Source of the DNA: DASZVB01 sp036272055
GTDB taxonomy: Bacteria; Myxococcota_A; Polyangia; Polyangiales; Polyangiaceae
Assembly: GCA_036272055.1 (NCBI GenBank)
Contig: DATAZL010000044.1
Span: 24,230-88,229 of the forward strand
Direction of reading: 5' to 3'
DNA length: 64,000 bases
Positions 1 through 9,140 of the stretch are shown one piece after another. Within the stretch, counting starts at the first letter, position 1. Each line of letters opens with the position of its first letter. The notes below the pieces were generated by a model. The model worked only from the letters and a program-made list of their open reading frames with translations, was not told the DNA's origin and did not search any database. The translations under genes were made by a program, and so were the position numbers.

Positions 1-969
1 GAGCGCGCCGGTGAGGTGCAACGGGCGCGCGTAGTACACGCCGGTCTCGACGCCCTGCTCATGGAGCTTCCGGCGTACGGCGTCGCGCCGGCCGTCGAGC
101 ACCCGTAACGTGTAGATGGCGCCGTTCCACCCGGCGTGCCGTTCGACGATACGAAAGCCGGGCGCGCCCTCGAGCGCCGCGTCGTAGAGCGCGGCGTGAC
201 GGAGCCTCGCCTCGATGAACGCCGGCAAGCGCCGGAGCTTCACCGACAGCGCTGCCGCCTGGACCGCGTCGAGGCGGAAATTGCCGCCAACCGTGGTGAA
301 GTCACCGCTCGCGTCGCGCCCGTGCTGGCGCAAGCTGCGGCAGAGCGACGCGAGCGCCGCGTCGTTCGTCACCACGAGGCCCCCATCGCCGAGCGCGCCG
401 AGCACCTTGGACGGGAAGAAGCTGTAACAGCCGAGCGCGCCGAAGGTGCCGAGGGCGCGGCCCCCGAGCGTCGCGCCGAAGGCCTGCGCAGCGTCCTCGA
501 CGACGGCCACTCCGGAGCGCGTCGCGAGGGCGACGAGGGCGTCTATCGGAGCCGCGGCGCCGAAGAGATGTACCGGCATGATGGCCCGCGTGCGCGCCGA
601 GAGGACGCCAGCGACGGCACCGGCGTCGAGCTGTAACGACCGGGGTTCGACGTCGGCGAACCGCGGCACCGCGCCGACCCTCAGGATCGCCTCGGCCGTC
701 GCGAAGAAGGTGAACGGCGTCGTCACGACCTCGTCGCCGTGACGGACGCCGGCGGCGAGCAGTGCCGTCACGAGGGCGTCGCTGCCGCACGAGACGCCGA
801 TGGCGTGCTTCACGCCGAGAAACCCGGCAGCGGCTTCCTCGAAGCGGTCCACGGCGGGACCGAGCACGAGCTCCGACGAGGCGACGACGGCGCCGATCGC
901 GTCGGCGAGCTCGCCGGCGAGGAGCGCGTGCTGCGCCTTCAGATCGACCAGGGGAACCCGCGACGTCAT
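1..969 (-). CDS. DegT/DnrJ/EryC1 (WbpE-like) sugar aminotransferase, 3' end cut by window edge
   Basis: The frame reads from an ATG at 969 to the window edge without a stop, about 323 residues. It shows the sugar aminotransferase pattern: an N-terminal VPLVDLKAQHA start, the segment PVHLFGAA, then VEDAAQAFGA, and the PLP-lysine segment SFFPSKVLGALGDGG with Lys near residue 188. These PLP enzymes aminate a keto group on a nucleotide sugar. The start codon overlaps the stop of the WbpD-like acetyltransferase as ATGA, so the two are translationally coupled. The pairing supports a WbpE role, aminating C3 of a 3-keto UDP-GlcNAcA intermediate, before acetylation by WbpD. The substrate is inferred from context. 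The last 40 to 60 residues lie outside the window. Confidence 0.9.
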   Translation of the reverse strand, partial: MTSRVPLVDLKAQHALLAGELADAIGAVVASSELVLGPAVDRFEEAAAGFLGVKHAIGVSCGSDALVTALLAAGVRHGDEVVTTPFTFFATAEAILRVGAVPRFADVEPRSLQLDAGAVAGVLSARTRAIMPVHLFGAAAPIDALVALATRSGVAVVEDAAQAFGATLGGRALGTFGALGCYSFFPSKVLGALGDGGLVVTNDAALASLCRSLRQHGRDASGDFTTVGGNFRLDAVQAAALSVKLRRLPAFIEARLRHAALYDAALEGAPGFRIVERHAGWNGAIYTLRVLDGRRDAVRRKLHEQGVETGVYYARPLHLTGAL

Positions 970-1640
970 GTCGCTCCCGGGACGACGCGCTCGACGGCGC
1001 CTGCGACGAGACGATACCGTTCACCTGTGGCGGCGCAGCTCGCGCGCCCTCGGGCGTCGAAGCGGAGCGGCTCGCCGTGACGGCTCATCCATCCGACGGC
1101 GCGAGCGGGCACGCCGACGACCAGGGCGTAAGGCGCGACGTCATGGGTCACCGTCGCGCCCGCGCCGACGAACGCGCCCTCGCCGATGGTGACGCCGGGC
1201 AGGATCGTCGCGTTCGCGCCGATCGTCGCGCCGCGACGCACGACGGTCCGCCGGAACTCGCCGCGGCGGTTCACGTGCGCGCGCGGGTTCCGCACGTTGG
1301 TGAACACGGCGCCCGGCCCGCAGAACACCTCGTCCTCGAGCTCCACACCGTCGAACACGCTGACATTGTTCTGGAGGCGCACGCGAGCGCCGACCACGGC
1401 GCCGGAAGCGACGAAGCAGCCCTGCCCCACGACGCAGTCGTCCCCGATCACGGCGCCAGCCATGACGTGACTGAAGTGCCAGAGACGCGTGCGTTCGCCG
1501 ACGCGGGCTCCCGGATCGACCACCGCCGAAGGGTGGACGAGCGGAACGCCGCGGTCGTTACTCTGCGAGCGCGATGAACCGCGCTCGGGCTCAGACGCCC
1601 GGCGGCGACGGACCGTCGCCTTCTTCCGAGGCGTAACCAT
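966..1640 (-). CDS. wbpD: WbpD/WlbB-type UDP-sugar N-acetyltransferase (left-handed beta helix)
   Basis: This 224-residue protein has the hexapeptide-repeat pattern of a left-handed parallel beta helix from about residue 35 onward. It carries family hallmarks such as LWHFSHVM, IQNN-like LQNNVSVFDGV, VFCGPGAVFTNV, GATIGANATI and VVGVPARAVGWMSRHG. WbpD/WlbB enzymes use acetyl-CoA to acetylate the 3-amino group of UDP-2-acetamido-3-amino-2,3-dideoxyglucuronate. The ATG lies inside the 3' end of wzc (50-base overlap), and the stop overlaps the aminotransferase start. No in-frame GTG or TTG gives a better start before the first hexapeptide, so the basic, Arg-rich 30-residue N-terminus is probably real. 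It acts in the cytosol as part of the surface-polysaccharide precursor pathway. Confidence 0.88.
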   Translation of the reverse strand: MVTPRKKATVRRRRASEPERGSSRSQSNDRGVPLVHPSAVVDPGARVGERTRLWHFSHVMAGAVIGDDCVVGQGCFVASGAVVGARVRLQNNVSVFDGVELEDEVFCGPGAVFTNVRNPRAHVNRRGEFRRTVVRRGATIGANATILPGVTIGEGAFVGAGATVTHDVAPYALVVGVPARAVGWMSRHGEPLRFDARGRASCAATGERYRLVAGAVERVVPGAT

Positions 1641-3849
1641 TGCGCTTGTAATAGTAGTAGTACTTGTAGCCGTACGCGGCGCGATCGAGATCGACGGCGT
1701 TCAGCACGGTGCCGATCATGTGGCCGCCGACGTTCCGGAGGGCACGGGCGGCGCGGCGAGCGACGTCCTTGGTCGTCTGGAAGGCGCGGACGACGAGGAC
1801 CGTTCCGTCGACCGAGCGCGAGAGGATCGCCGCGTCGGTGACCGGCACGATGGGCGGGCTGTCGATGACCACGCAATCGAACTGCTGCTTCAGGTTGTCG
1901 AGGATGCGGGCGAACGCCTCGCTGTGCAGCACCTCGGCAGGGTTCGGCGGCAGGGGGCCCGTCGCGATGACGCTGAGGTTCGGCACCGACGTCTCGACGG
2001 CGAGGTTCAGCGAGGGGTTCGGATCGAGGAGCGCGGTCGTGATGCCGACGTCCTTCGACAGGCCGAACACCTTGTGAATACGCGGGCGGCGCATGTCGCA
2101 GTCGATCAGCACGACGCGCCGCCCGGCCTGGGCCATGGCGATCGCGATGCAGCACGCGACCGTCGTCTTGCCCTCGGACGGGCCAGCGCTCGTGACGAGG
2201 AGCGTGCGGTACGGCCTGTCCGGCGACATGAACAGGATGTTCGTACGGATGGCGCGAGCCGCCTCGGCGATGCCGCTGCTCGGGAACTCGTGCACGACGA
2301 GCTCCGGCGCGGTCAACCCGGGCTCCGGCTCTTCTTTCCGGCGCTTGCCCCGGCTTGCGTACGCGGCCTTGCCGTTCGCCTTCTCGGAGATGCTCGGGAG
2401 GAGGCCGAGGAACGTGAGCCCCAGGGTGTGCTCGACGTCGGACGGCGTCTTCACGCTTCTGTCGAGCTGCTCGCGCCCGATGGCTGCGACGAGCCCGAGG
2501 AGAAGGCCGCCGACCAGGCCGCCCGCCATGTTGAGCGGCACGTTCGGAGAAACCGGGCCGCGCGGCAAGAGCGGTTTCTCCATGATGCGCAGGTTGTTGA
2601 AGACGAGCGTGCGCGTGAGATCGCTCTCTTTGCTGCGCTCCATGACGAGCGAGTAGAGCTTCTCGTTGTTGTTTCTCGCGCGGGCGAGGCGGTTGTACTC
2701 GATCTCGAGAAGATTCACGTCGAGCGCCTGGCTCTCCGCTTCGTCGAAGAGCTTCTTGATGCCGCCGGCTTCGTGGTCCATCTCGGCCAGATCGCGGTCG
2801 ATCGCGCCGCGGATGTTGTTCAGCTCCTCGAAGAAGGCGCCCTTCACGTACTCGCGCCGGCCGATGACGGCCTTGACCTCGGGGTGCGCCTCGCCCTTGC
2901 CCATCGCCTCGAGGCTGTCGATCTGCTGCTCGGCAGAGATGTACGAGTTGCGCAGGCTCTGCAGCATCGGCGCCTGCATGAGCTCGGTCGCCGGAACGTT
3001 CATCGGATCTTCGGGCGTCACCTTCGCGAGCTCGTCGCGGCGCGCCTTCACCTCTTCACGCTTCGTCCGGATGCTCGTGAGCGCGTCGCTCAGCATGCGC
3101 ATCTCGCCGTTCAGCATGTTCGACTGATCGTTCATCGAGACGGAAAGGATGCTCTTCTCTTTCTTGTACTCGTGGAGGCGGATCTCGCTCGCCTCGAGCT
3201 CGTCCTTCAGGGAGCCGATCTGGCCTCGAAGCCAGTCCGCCGACGAGCTGCTCGACTCCATCGCGTCGTCGAGGTTCTGCTGGACGTAGGTCTCGACCAG
3301 GGACGAGAGCACGCGGCGCGCGCGGCTCGGATCGGCGTCCATGTATTTGATGACGGCGAGGCGGCTGTCGCGGAGCTGTTCGACGCTGAGCCGGCTCTGG
3401 ATGACGGCCGCGGCGTCCTCAACCGTCGACTGGCGGGGCGGCAACGTCACGCCGGGCGCGGCGTTCGAGAGAAAGCCCGGATCGCGGTTCAATCCGAGGG
3501 CGCGGACCACGCTCGACGTGATTCGCAGCGACTGGATGATCCAGAGCTGGGTCCGGTAATATTCCTTGTTGCTCCAGAAGCCTTGCCCTGTATCGACGTA
3601 CGTCTGCACGTGATCACCGAGGGGGCGGGGCTGCTGCGGGTCGAACAGCACCGTGGACTGCGCTTCGTAGATCTTCGTCTGGCCGAAGGTGAAGAAGGCG
3701 ACACCTATGGTGATGGCAGCCGCGACAGCGACGACGATGAGCCAGTTCTTCCGGACTGACCCCAGGATTTCGCCGGGCGAGAAGGCCGAGGGGACGTCTT
3801 CGAACGCCGCGGAGGCGGCGCTGGGGGGTACGTTGAGGGGTGTCGTCAC
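1591..3849 (-). CDS. wzc: Wzc-type polysaccharide co-polymerase and tyrosine autokinase
   Basis: The 752-residue protein combines a Wzz chain-length domain with a BY-kinase. Membrane segments lie at about 36-55 and 441-458, with a long coiled-coil periplasmic part between them and a proline motif at 427-439. The cytoplasmic kinase has an ExxRxxR oligomerisation motif (529-535), Walker A GPSEGKTT (556-563), Walker A' VLIDCDMRRP (580-589) and Walker B CVVIDSPP (659-666). A C-terminal tyrosine cluster (Tyr 726, 728, 730-734, 739) is the expected autophosphorylation tail. Such proteins control length and export of Wzy-dependent capsule or EPS. The start is GTG with GGAAGTGA just upstream. No Wza, Wzx or Wzb homolog is seen in the window. 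Confidence 0.95.
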   Translation of the reverse strand: MTTPLNVPPSAASAAFEDVPSAFSPGEILGSVRKNWLIVVAVAAAITIGVAFFTFGQTKIYEAQSTVLFDPQQPRPLGDHVQTYVDTGQGFWSNKEYYRTQLWIIQSLRITSSVVRALGLNRDPGFLSNAAPGVTLPPRQSTVEDAAAVIQSRLSVEQLRDSRLAVIKYMDADPSRARRVLSSLVETYVQQNLDDAMESSSSSADWLRGQIGSLKDELEASEIRLHEYKKEKSILSVSMNDQSNMLNGEMRMLSDALTSIRTKREEVKARRDELAKVTPEDPMNVPATELMQAPMLQSLRNSYISAEQQIDSLEAMGKGEAHPEVKAVIGRREYVKGAFFEELNNIRGAIDRDLAEMDHEAGGIKKLFDEAESQALDVNLLEIEYNRLARARNNNEKLYSLVMERSKESDLTRTLVFNNLRIMEKPLLPRGPVSPNVPLNMAGGLVGGLLLGLVAAIGREQLDRSVKTPSDVEHTLGLTFLGLLPSISEKANGKAAYASRGKRRKEEPEPGLTAPELVVHEFPSSGIAEAARAIRTNILFMSPDRPYRTLLVTSAGPSEGKTTVACCIAIAMAQAGRRVVLIDCDMRRPRIHKVFGLSKDVGITTALLDPNPSLNLAVETSVPNLSVIATGPLPPNPAEVLHSEAFARILDNLKQQFDCVVIDSPPIVPVTDAAILSRSVDGTVLVVRAFQTTKDVARRAARALRNVGGHMIGTVLNAVDLDRAAYGYKYYYYYKRNGYASEEGDGPSPPGV

Positions 3850-3877
3850 TTCACTTCCAAGGGCAATTTCGTGCCGA

Positions 3878-3895
3878 CGGCTCTTAGCAGAGCCG
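3878..3895. promoter_or_regulatory. Inverted repeat in the wzc / Gfo-Idh divergent promoter region
   Basis: CGGCTCT and AGAGCCG flank a 4-base spacer (TAGC), a perfect 7-base inverted repeat about 30 bases upstream of the wzc start. It lies in the 167-base gap between the divergent wzc and Gfo/Idh units, so it could be an operator serving both, or a leader hairpin of wzc. No binding protein can be named from the sequence. Confidence 0.35.
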
Positions 3896-4016
3896 AACCG
3901 GCCCGATACTCCCAGGCGTATTGATGCATGGGTCAGGTCATCCGTTCAACCCTCGGGCCCCCTTTTTTCGAGCAAGATTGTGAGGCCGACCTCGAGACCC
4001 ACCGGTCCGGGAAAGC

Positions 4017-5096
4017 ATGGTAAGAGCGGGGCTCCAGGGTTCTTATTTGTCCGCTGAGAGCGTCAGGATTGCGATCGTGGGCGCCGGCCGCTGGGGTCGG
4101 AATCTCGCCCGCGCGTTCGCGAGTGCCGAGCGCTGCAGCGTGACCGCCGTCTGTGACGTCGATCCGCAGGCTCTCGCTGCGCCGTGCCTCGCGCAGGTTC
4201 CCGTCAGAACGACCGATTTTAGCGCGCTCCTGCGCGATCCCGCGATCACCGCGCTCGCCATCGCGTCGCCGCCGCACAGTCACGCGAGGCAAGCGATCCA
4301 GGGCCTCGAGGCCGGCAAGCACGTCTTCGTCGAGAAGCCGATGGCGCTCGGCGCAGCAGACGCGCTGCGGATGCGTGAAGCGGCAGCTCGCTCGAACCGG
4401 CGCCTCATGGTCGGGCACCTGATGCGCTACCACCCCGGCGTGGCCGAGCTCCGGCGGCTCGTCGAGGCGGGCACCCTCGGGGAGCTCCGGAGGGCGATCG
4501 CGGTGCGTTCGGGCCCCGGCACCACGTCGAGCGAAGAAGGGCCGTGGTGGGCTCTCGCGCCTCACGATCTGAGCCTGCTCTTCTGGCTCTTCAAGAGCGA
4601 GATCACGGCGCTCTCCGCGGCGCGTCGCTCGACGGCGAGCGGAGGCACCGAGGTCGCGGCCCGGGTCCGTCTCGGGAGCGCCTCGGCAGAGCTCGTCGCC
4701 GGCTCCGGGCAGAAGGCGAAGATGCGGCGCTTGCTCGTCGCCGGGACGCGGCGCGCGGCCGTCTTCGACGATGGCGGGCCCTCCCCGACGCTGACGCTCC
4801 TCGACGCGAAGCCGTCGGAGCTCGAGAAGTTACGCGAGCAGGTGCTCTCCGACGCGCCGTCGTGGGAGCCGTGCTGGGCGCCCGAAGAGGTCGCCGTCGA
4901 GGGAGACGAGCCGCTCCTCCGCGAGGCGTCCCACTTCGTCGCTGCGATCCTCGAGGGCGGCCCCATCGCCACCGACGCGGACGAGGGATGCCGGGTCGTG
5001 GCGGCGCTCGAGGCCGGCAGCGTGTCGATGCAATCCCGTGGCCGCTGGGTTCGCGTCGCAGGGTCTTTTCCTCAGGCGATGAGCCGTACGGCCTGA
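4017..5096 (+). CDS. Gfo/Idh/MocA-family sugar oxidoreductase (WbpB-like candidate)
   Basis: This 359-residue protein has a Rossmann NAD(P) site GAGRWGRN (22-29) and the family signature EKP at 106-108 within HVFVEKPMAL, followed by the catalytic-region segment GHLMRYHP (133-140). Gfo/Idh enzymes oxidise sugars. WbpB, in this family, oxidises C3 of UDP-GlcNAcA to supply the aminotransferase WbpE. With WbpE- and WbpD-like genes across the divergent promoter, a WbpB role is plausible but inferred. A TTG at 4047 could be the true start, since the first ten residues are outside the family pattern. The asnB-like gene starts two bases after its stop. Confidence 0.85.
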   Translation: MVRAGLQGSYLSAESVRIAIVGAGRWGRNLARAFASAERCSVTAVCDVDPQALAAPCLAQVPVRTTDFSALLRDPAITALAIASPPHSHARQAIQGLEAGKHVFVEKPMALGAADALRMREAAARSNRRLMVGHLMRYHPGVAELRRLVEAGTLGELRRAIAVRSGPGTTSSEEGPWWALAPHDLSLLFWLFKSEITALSAARRSTASGGTEVAARVRLGSASAELVAGSGQKAKMRRLLVAGTRRAAVFDDGGPSPTLTLLDAKPSELEKLREQVLSDAPSWEPCWAPEEVAVEGDEPLLREASHFVAAILEGGPIATDADEGCRVVAALEAGSVSMQSRGRWVRVAGSFPQAMSRTA

Positions 5097-5098
5097 TC

Positions 5099-6943
5099 AT
5101 GTGCGGCATCTTCGGAGCGCGGGGGCCTCTGGCGAACGACCCCGAAGCGTTGCGCCGCGCCGCCGGCGTGCAGCGCCACCGCGGCCCCGACGGCTTCGGC
5201 GAGTTTCTGGACGACGCGCGCACCACGTACCTCGCGCACAATCGTCTCTCCATCATCGACCTGACGGTCGCGTCGTCCCAGCCGTTCAGCACCGCGGAAG
5301 GCGTGCTCGCGTTCAACGGCGAGATCTACAACTACGTCGAGCTCCGCGAAGAGCTCGCCTGCGAGGGCGCCGTCTTCACGACGACGGGGGATACCGAGGT
5401 GCTCGCGACGCTCCTCGCGCGCTGGGGCGTCGAAGGCCTGGCACGCGTGCGCGGCATGTTCGCGTTCGCCTATTTCGACAGAAAGAGCCGTTCGCTCGTC
5501 CTCGTGCGCGACCGGTTCGGCATCAAGCCGCTCTTCGTCGCGGCGCACGCGGGCAGCGTGCTCTTCGCGTCGGAGATCGAGACACTCCGCGCGACCGGGC
5601 AATTCTCGGAGACCGACGACGAGGCGCGCGCGATCTATCACCTCCTCGGGTACCTCCCTGCCCCATTCTCGTTCTACAAGGGGATCGTCCGCGTGCCGCC
5701 GGGACACCTCGTCCGCGTCGCAGAGGACGGCACTTACTCGATGGAGCGGTGGTACCGCCTCGAAGCGCGCGTCCACGGCGATCTCACGGAGCTCCTCCGC
5801 CGGAGCGTCGCGGAGCACATGCGCTGTGACGTCGACTACGGCGTGTTCCTGAGCGGCGGGCTCGACTCCAACATCGTCGCGGCGCTCGCGACGGAGCAGT
5901 CACCAGGACGCATCAAGACGTTCTCCATCGGCTTTCGCTCGTTCCCCGCCTTCGACGAGACGAAGGGCGCGATGATGGCCGCGCGCTACCTCGGCTCCGA
6001 GCATCATCAGTTCGACATCGACGAGCGCGAGCTCGGTGCAGCGGCAGAAGACTGCCTCGTCAAGCTCGCGCGGGGAGAGCCGTTCGCCGATCCGTCGTTC
6101 ATCCCGACGTGGCTCGTCTCGAATCGCGCGCGCACCGGCTCCAAGGTGTCGCTCTCGGGGGACGGCGCCGACGAGATCTTCGGCGGGTACCGCAAGCACC
6201 GCGGCATCCGCCCTGCGGCGTGGATGCGAAATGCGCCGCCCGGTATCCGCGAGTCGATGAAGCGCCTCGCCGTGCGCTTGCCGGAGGCGCGCGACAATCG
6301 CCTCCTCGAGCTCTCGCGTCGCTTCAAGAAATTCGTCCAGGGCGCGGGGCAAGAGCAGAACCTGCGCCAGCTCGCGTGGCTCTACGCCTTCTTCCCCGCT
6401 GACGTCGATCGCTTCATGCCGGGCCGCGGCCGGGCAGCGGAGGCGCGGCTTCTCGGCGAGCTCGCGAAGGTGCCGGCGCTCGCCGGTGCGCGCGACGAGG
6501 TGAACGACGTCCTCTACGCCGACACCTGCGTCTTTCTCGCTGCCGACATGCTCCACAAGGTCGATCTGGCGAGCATGGACCACGGGCTCGAGGTGCGCGT
6601 CCCCTTCTTAGATCACGAGGTCGTCGAGACGGCCTTCGCGCTCCCCGGCAAGGCGAAGGTCGGGCTCGTGAAGGGCAAGCTCGAGCTCCGGCGGCGCTTC
6701 GGCTCGCGCATCGCGCCGAAGCTCCTCAAGCTGCCCAAGCGCGGCTTCGAGAGCCCGCTCTCCGCGCTCTTCCGCGGTTCGTTCCGCGGGCGTCTGAGTC
6801 GCGAAAGCGAGAGCTGGACGGCGCTCGGAATCGAGCGCTCCTACATCGCCGAGCTGGAACGCGAGCACGAGTCGTCCGCCGCCGATCACTCGTGGCGGAT
6901 GTGGAACCTGCTCGTCCTCGCGCGCTGGTCTAACCCGCGCTAG
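5099..6943 (+). CDS. asnB: AsnB-like glutamine-dependent amidotransferase
   Basis: The 614-residue protein starts at an ATG two bases after the preceding stop. Cys2 is the N-terminal glutaminase nucleophile, with RHRGPDG (26-32) and NGEIYNY (73-79) of class II amidotransferases. The synthetase domain has the PP-loop SGGLDS (252-257) and SGDGADEIFGGY (353-364). Length and layout match asparagine synthetase B. In surface-polysaccharide loci, members of this family amidate the carboxyl of uronic acid residues. Coupling to a Gfo/Idh dehydrogenase and the nearby WbpDE-like genes favours that over asparagine synthesis, although the sequence alone cannot exclude a true asparagine synthetase. Confidence 0.88.
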   Translation: MCGIFGARGPLANDPEALRRAAGVQRHRGPDGFGEFLDDARTTYLAHNRLSIIDLTVASSQPFSTAEGVLAFNGEIYNYVELREELACEGAVFTTTGDTEVLATLLARWGVEGLARVRGMFAFAYFDRKSRSLVLVRDRFGIKPLFVAAHAGSVLFASEIETLRATGQFSETDDEARAIYHLLGYLPAPFSFYKGIVRVPPGHLVRVAEDGTYSMERWYRLEARVHGDLTELLRRSVAEHMRCDVDYGVFLSGGLDSNIVAALATEQSPGRIKTFSIGFRSFPAFDETKGAMMAARYLGSEHHQFDIDERELGAAAEDCLVKLARGEPFADPSFIPTWLVSNRARTGSKVSLSGDGADEIFGGYRKHRGIRPAAWMRNAPPGIRESMKRLAVRLPEARDNRLLELSRRFKKFVQGAGQEQNLRQLAWLYAFFPADVDRFMPGRGRAAEARLLGELAKVPALAGARDEVNDVLYADTCVFLAADMLHKVDLASMDHGLEVRVPFLDHEVVETAFALPGKAKVGLVKGKLELRRRFGSRIAPKLLKLPKRGFESPLSALFRGSFRGRLSRESESWTALGIERSYIAELEREHESSAADHSWRMWNLLVLARWSNPR

Positions 6944-8026
6944 CTAGGGTCGCGCGGCGCCGACGAGAGCGCGACGCGTCGCCTCGAGATACGCCCGGCC
7001 CCATTTGCGATCGGGTTCGAGGTGATTGCCCTCGGCCCACTCGTTCCAGGCGTTCACGAGCACGAGATCTTCGTCGGGCCCGAACGGTTCGAAGCGACGC
7101 AGCGTCTCGTAGAGCCACCCCTGGTACTTCTCGGGAGTGCTGTTGATCCAGATGTTCGCCGCGAGCCGCGGCAGCCGGCGGCACGTGTTGTCCCACCCCG
7201 GCGAGACGCAACTGAAGCGCTTGTACGCCGGCGCGGGCCGGGCGAGCGCGAGACGGACCATCTCGTCGTAGTCGCGGATCTTGTTCCGCCGGAACGCGGT
7301 CGGCAGAAGGTATCGCGTCTTGCCCTTCGCCCAGGTCGGCAGCGGCTCGCCCACCATGCGAGGCTGGAACTCCATCGCCGCGTCGAAGCCGAGCTCCGTC
7401 GGTGACGAGTCTTCCCCCGGGAAGTTACTCTCCATGCGGATCAGGTAGAGCCCGGGCAACCCCGCCGCGGCGGCCTCTTCACGGAAGATCGCGAGCGTGC
7501 TCCGCGGATCGGGCAAGAGCCCGGTGCGATAGATCATCAGCACCGGCTTGCCCTGGATCGTCACGTAACGGCGATCTTTCAGGTACGGCAGGAGCCAGCG
7601 GATGTGCTCGCGATCGTCGTCACTCGAGTAGTGCTGCTCGAGGAGGATCTCGGCGTTCCCTCCCGTCCAGGTGCGCGTCCAGTTCTCGTTTGCCCAGCAG
7701 ATGCAGAACGGAAAATCGGGCGCACCCGACTCGAGCACCTCGCGGAGCGGGCGCTCGAGCAGCAGCCGCCCGTTGAACCAGTAATGGTAGTAACAGAAGC
7801 CCGCGAGCCCGTACTCGCGAGCGAGCGCCGCTTGCTGGATCCTCACCTCGGGGAGCCGGAGATCGTAGAAGCCGAGCTCGCCCGGGAGGTGGGGCTGGTA
7901 GTGACCACGGAACTGTGGCTGCGCTCGAGTGACGTTCGTCCACTCGGTGAAGCCCTTGCCCCACCACTCGTCGTTCTCAGGGATGGGATGAAACTGCGGT
8001 AGATAGAGCCCAAGAAGGCGCGTCAT
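6944..8026 (-). CDS. WbsX-family (GT99/GH99-like) polysaccharide protein, copy 1
   Basis: The 360-residue protein has the WbsX pattern: YLPQFHPIPENDEWWGKGF near residues 8-26, CYYHYWFNG near 78-86, CWANENWTRTW near 112-122, and NAWNEWAEGNHLEPD near the C-terminus. WbsX-like proteins occur in O-antigen and capsule clusters, and their fold resembles family 99 glycosidases. The exact reaction is usually unassigned (transferase or hydrolase). There is no signal peptide, so it is probably cytosolic. It is convergent with asnB (stops adjacent) and divergent from the GT2 gene. A clear paralog sits at 10961-12061 on the other strand. Confidence 0.85.
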   Translation of the reverse strand: MTRLLGLYLPQFHPIPENDEWWGKGFTEWTNVTRAQPQFRGHYQPHLPGELGFYDLRLPEVRIQQAALAREYGLAGFCYYHYWFNGRLLLERPLREVLESGAPDFPFCICWANENWTRTWTGGNAEILLEQHYSSDDDREHIRWLLPYLKDRRYVTIQGKPVLMIYRTGLLPDPRSTLAIFREEAAAAGLPGLYLIRMESNFPGEDSSPTELGFDAAMEFQPRMVGEPLPTWAKGKTRYLLPTAFRRNKIRDYDEMVRLALARPAPAYKRFSCVSPGWDNTCRRLPRLAANIWINSTPEKYQGWLYETLRRFEPFGPDEDLVLVNAWNEWAEGNHLEPDRKWGRAYLEATRRALVGAARP

Positions 8027-8122
8027 TCGGGGCTTTCCGTGTGCCCCCGGCTTCTACACCGCGGGTCGGCCACGGTGAAGCGCTTGATTTGTCCGTTCCA
8101 CGGAATACGACTCGGTTCGTTC

Positions 8123-9097
8123 ATGACCGATCCGGCAATCCCCGACGTGTCCATCGTCACCGTCAACTACCGCGTGACGGACCTCGTGCGCGGCATGCTG
8201 GACTCGGTCGCCGCCGCGACGGCGGGCGTGACGTGCGAGGTCGTCGTCGTCGACAACGCTTCCAGGGACGAACGGCTGAGCGCGCTCCGGAGCGACTATC
8301 CCTGGGTGAAGCTCATCGAGAGCCCGGTGAATGTGGGCTTCTCGCGGGGCAACAATCTCGGCGTCCGTGAATCTCGCGGGCGCTTCCTCGCGCTCGTGAA
8401 CCCCGACGTGCTGCTCGAACCCGAAAGCCTGTCTCGCCTCGTCGCGTTCATGAAAGACCTGCCGAACGCCGGGCTCGTCGGCCCCCGGATCGCCCTCCCC
8501 GACGGCACGACCCAGAGCTTCGCCGGTGAGCTACCGACGGCGACGGAGTTCCTGCGCTCACTCCCCGGGACACGCTTCTGGAGCGGCGCCATCAATCTCC
8601 GGCAGAGCGCGGTGAGCGCCCCCATGCGCTGCGGCTTCGTCCACGGCGCCTGCATGTTCCTCTCTCGAGGCGCGTTCGAACGGATCGGCGGCATCCCGGC
8701 CGAGACATTCATGTACGGGGAAGAGCTCTTGCTCGGCCATCGGCTGAGGCAGGCCGGCTACGACGTCTGGTACGACCCGCTCGTCACCGTCCAGCACGCC
8801 GAGGAATCGTCGGCGAATCGCAGCTTTCTGCCCGATGACAAGGCGCTCCGCAAGCGCTGGGGCCACACCGTCGCCCGCGCCGAGATCCTGCCGCGCTCGT
8901 CCTTCCTGGCGTGGAATTCCGTCATGGCGAGCCGCGCGCTCACCTCGGCGGTGAAGGCGAGTCTCACCGGCTCGGCAGCGCGCGCGCATCACCTCGAGCT
9001 TCTCCGGCTTCACCTGAGCGCGTTCGGAACGTTGCGCGCGCCGGCCGCAGTGATCGCGCCGCCCGTAACGCCTCCGCCTTCCGTCTCCTCGCCTTGA
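8123..9097 (+). CDS. Family 2 glycosyltransferase (rhamnosyltransferase-like)
   Basis: This 324-residue GT-A enzyme starts at ATG 8123. The open frame extends further upstream, but the family pattern begins at VSIVTVNY. It has VVVDNASRD (41-49), NVGFSRGNN (70-78) and NPDV (93-96) in place of the DXD, as in WbbL-type rhamnosyltransferases. A later segment FMYGEELLLGHRLRQAG fits the acceptor loop. It should transfer a sugar from a nucleotide donor to a lipid-linked glycan at the inner face of the membrane. It heads a plus-strand run with the deacetylase, formyltransferase, second WbsX protein and the ABC exporter. Confidence 0.9.
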   Translation: MTDPAIPDVSIVTVNYRVTDLVRGMLDSVAAATAGVTCEVVVVDNASRDERLSALRSDYPWVKLIESPVNVGFSRGNNLGVRESRGRFLALVNPDVLLEPESLSRLVAFMKDLPNAGLVGPRIALPDGTTQSFAGELPTATEFLRSLPGTRFWSGAINLRQSAVSAPMRCGFVHGACMFLSRGAFERIGGIPAETFMYGEELLLGHRLRQAGYDVWYDPLVTVQHAEESSANRSFLPDDKALRKRWGHTVARAEILPRSSFLAWNSVMASRALTSAVKASLTGSAARAHHLELLRLHLSAFGTLRAPAAVIAPPVTPPPSVSSP

Positions 9098-9140
9098 CAA
9101 GCCTCGGGCCCGCAGAAAAGCTTCGAACGCGTCGCCGAAC

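Noticed and set aside
1489..3759. Very long open frame opposite wzc
   Set aside because: Wzc has all family motifs on the other strand. Long opposite-strand frames are expected in DNA with G/C at most third codon positions, and this one shows no domain.
5099..6943. Plain asparagine synthetase
   Set aside because: Motifs alone allow it, but coupling to a sugar dehydrogenase in a glycan locus makes uronic acid amidation a better hypothesis; the gene symbol is kept for the family.
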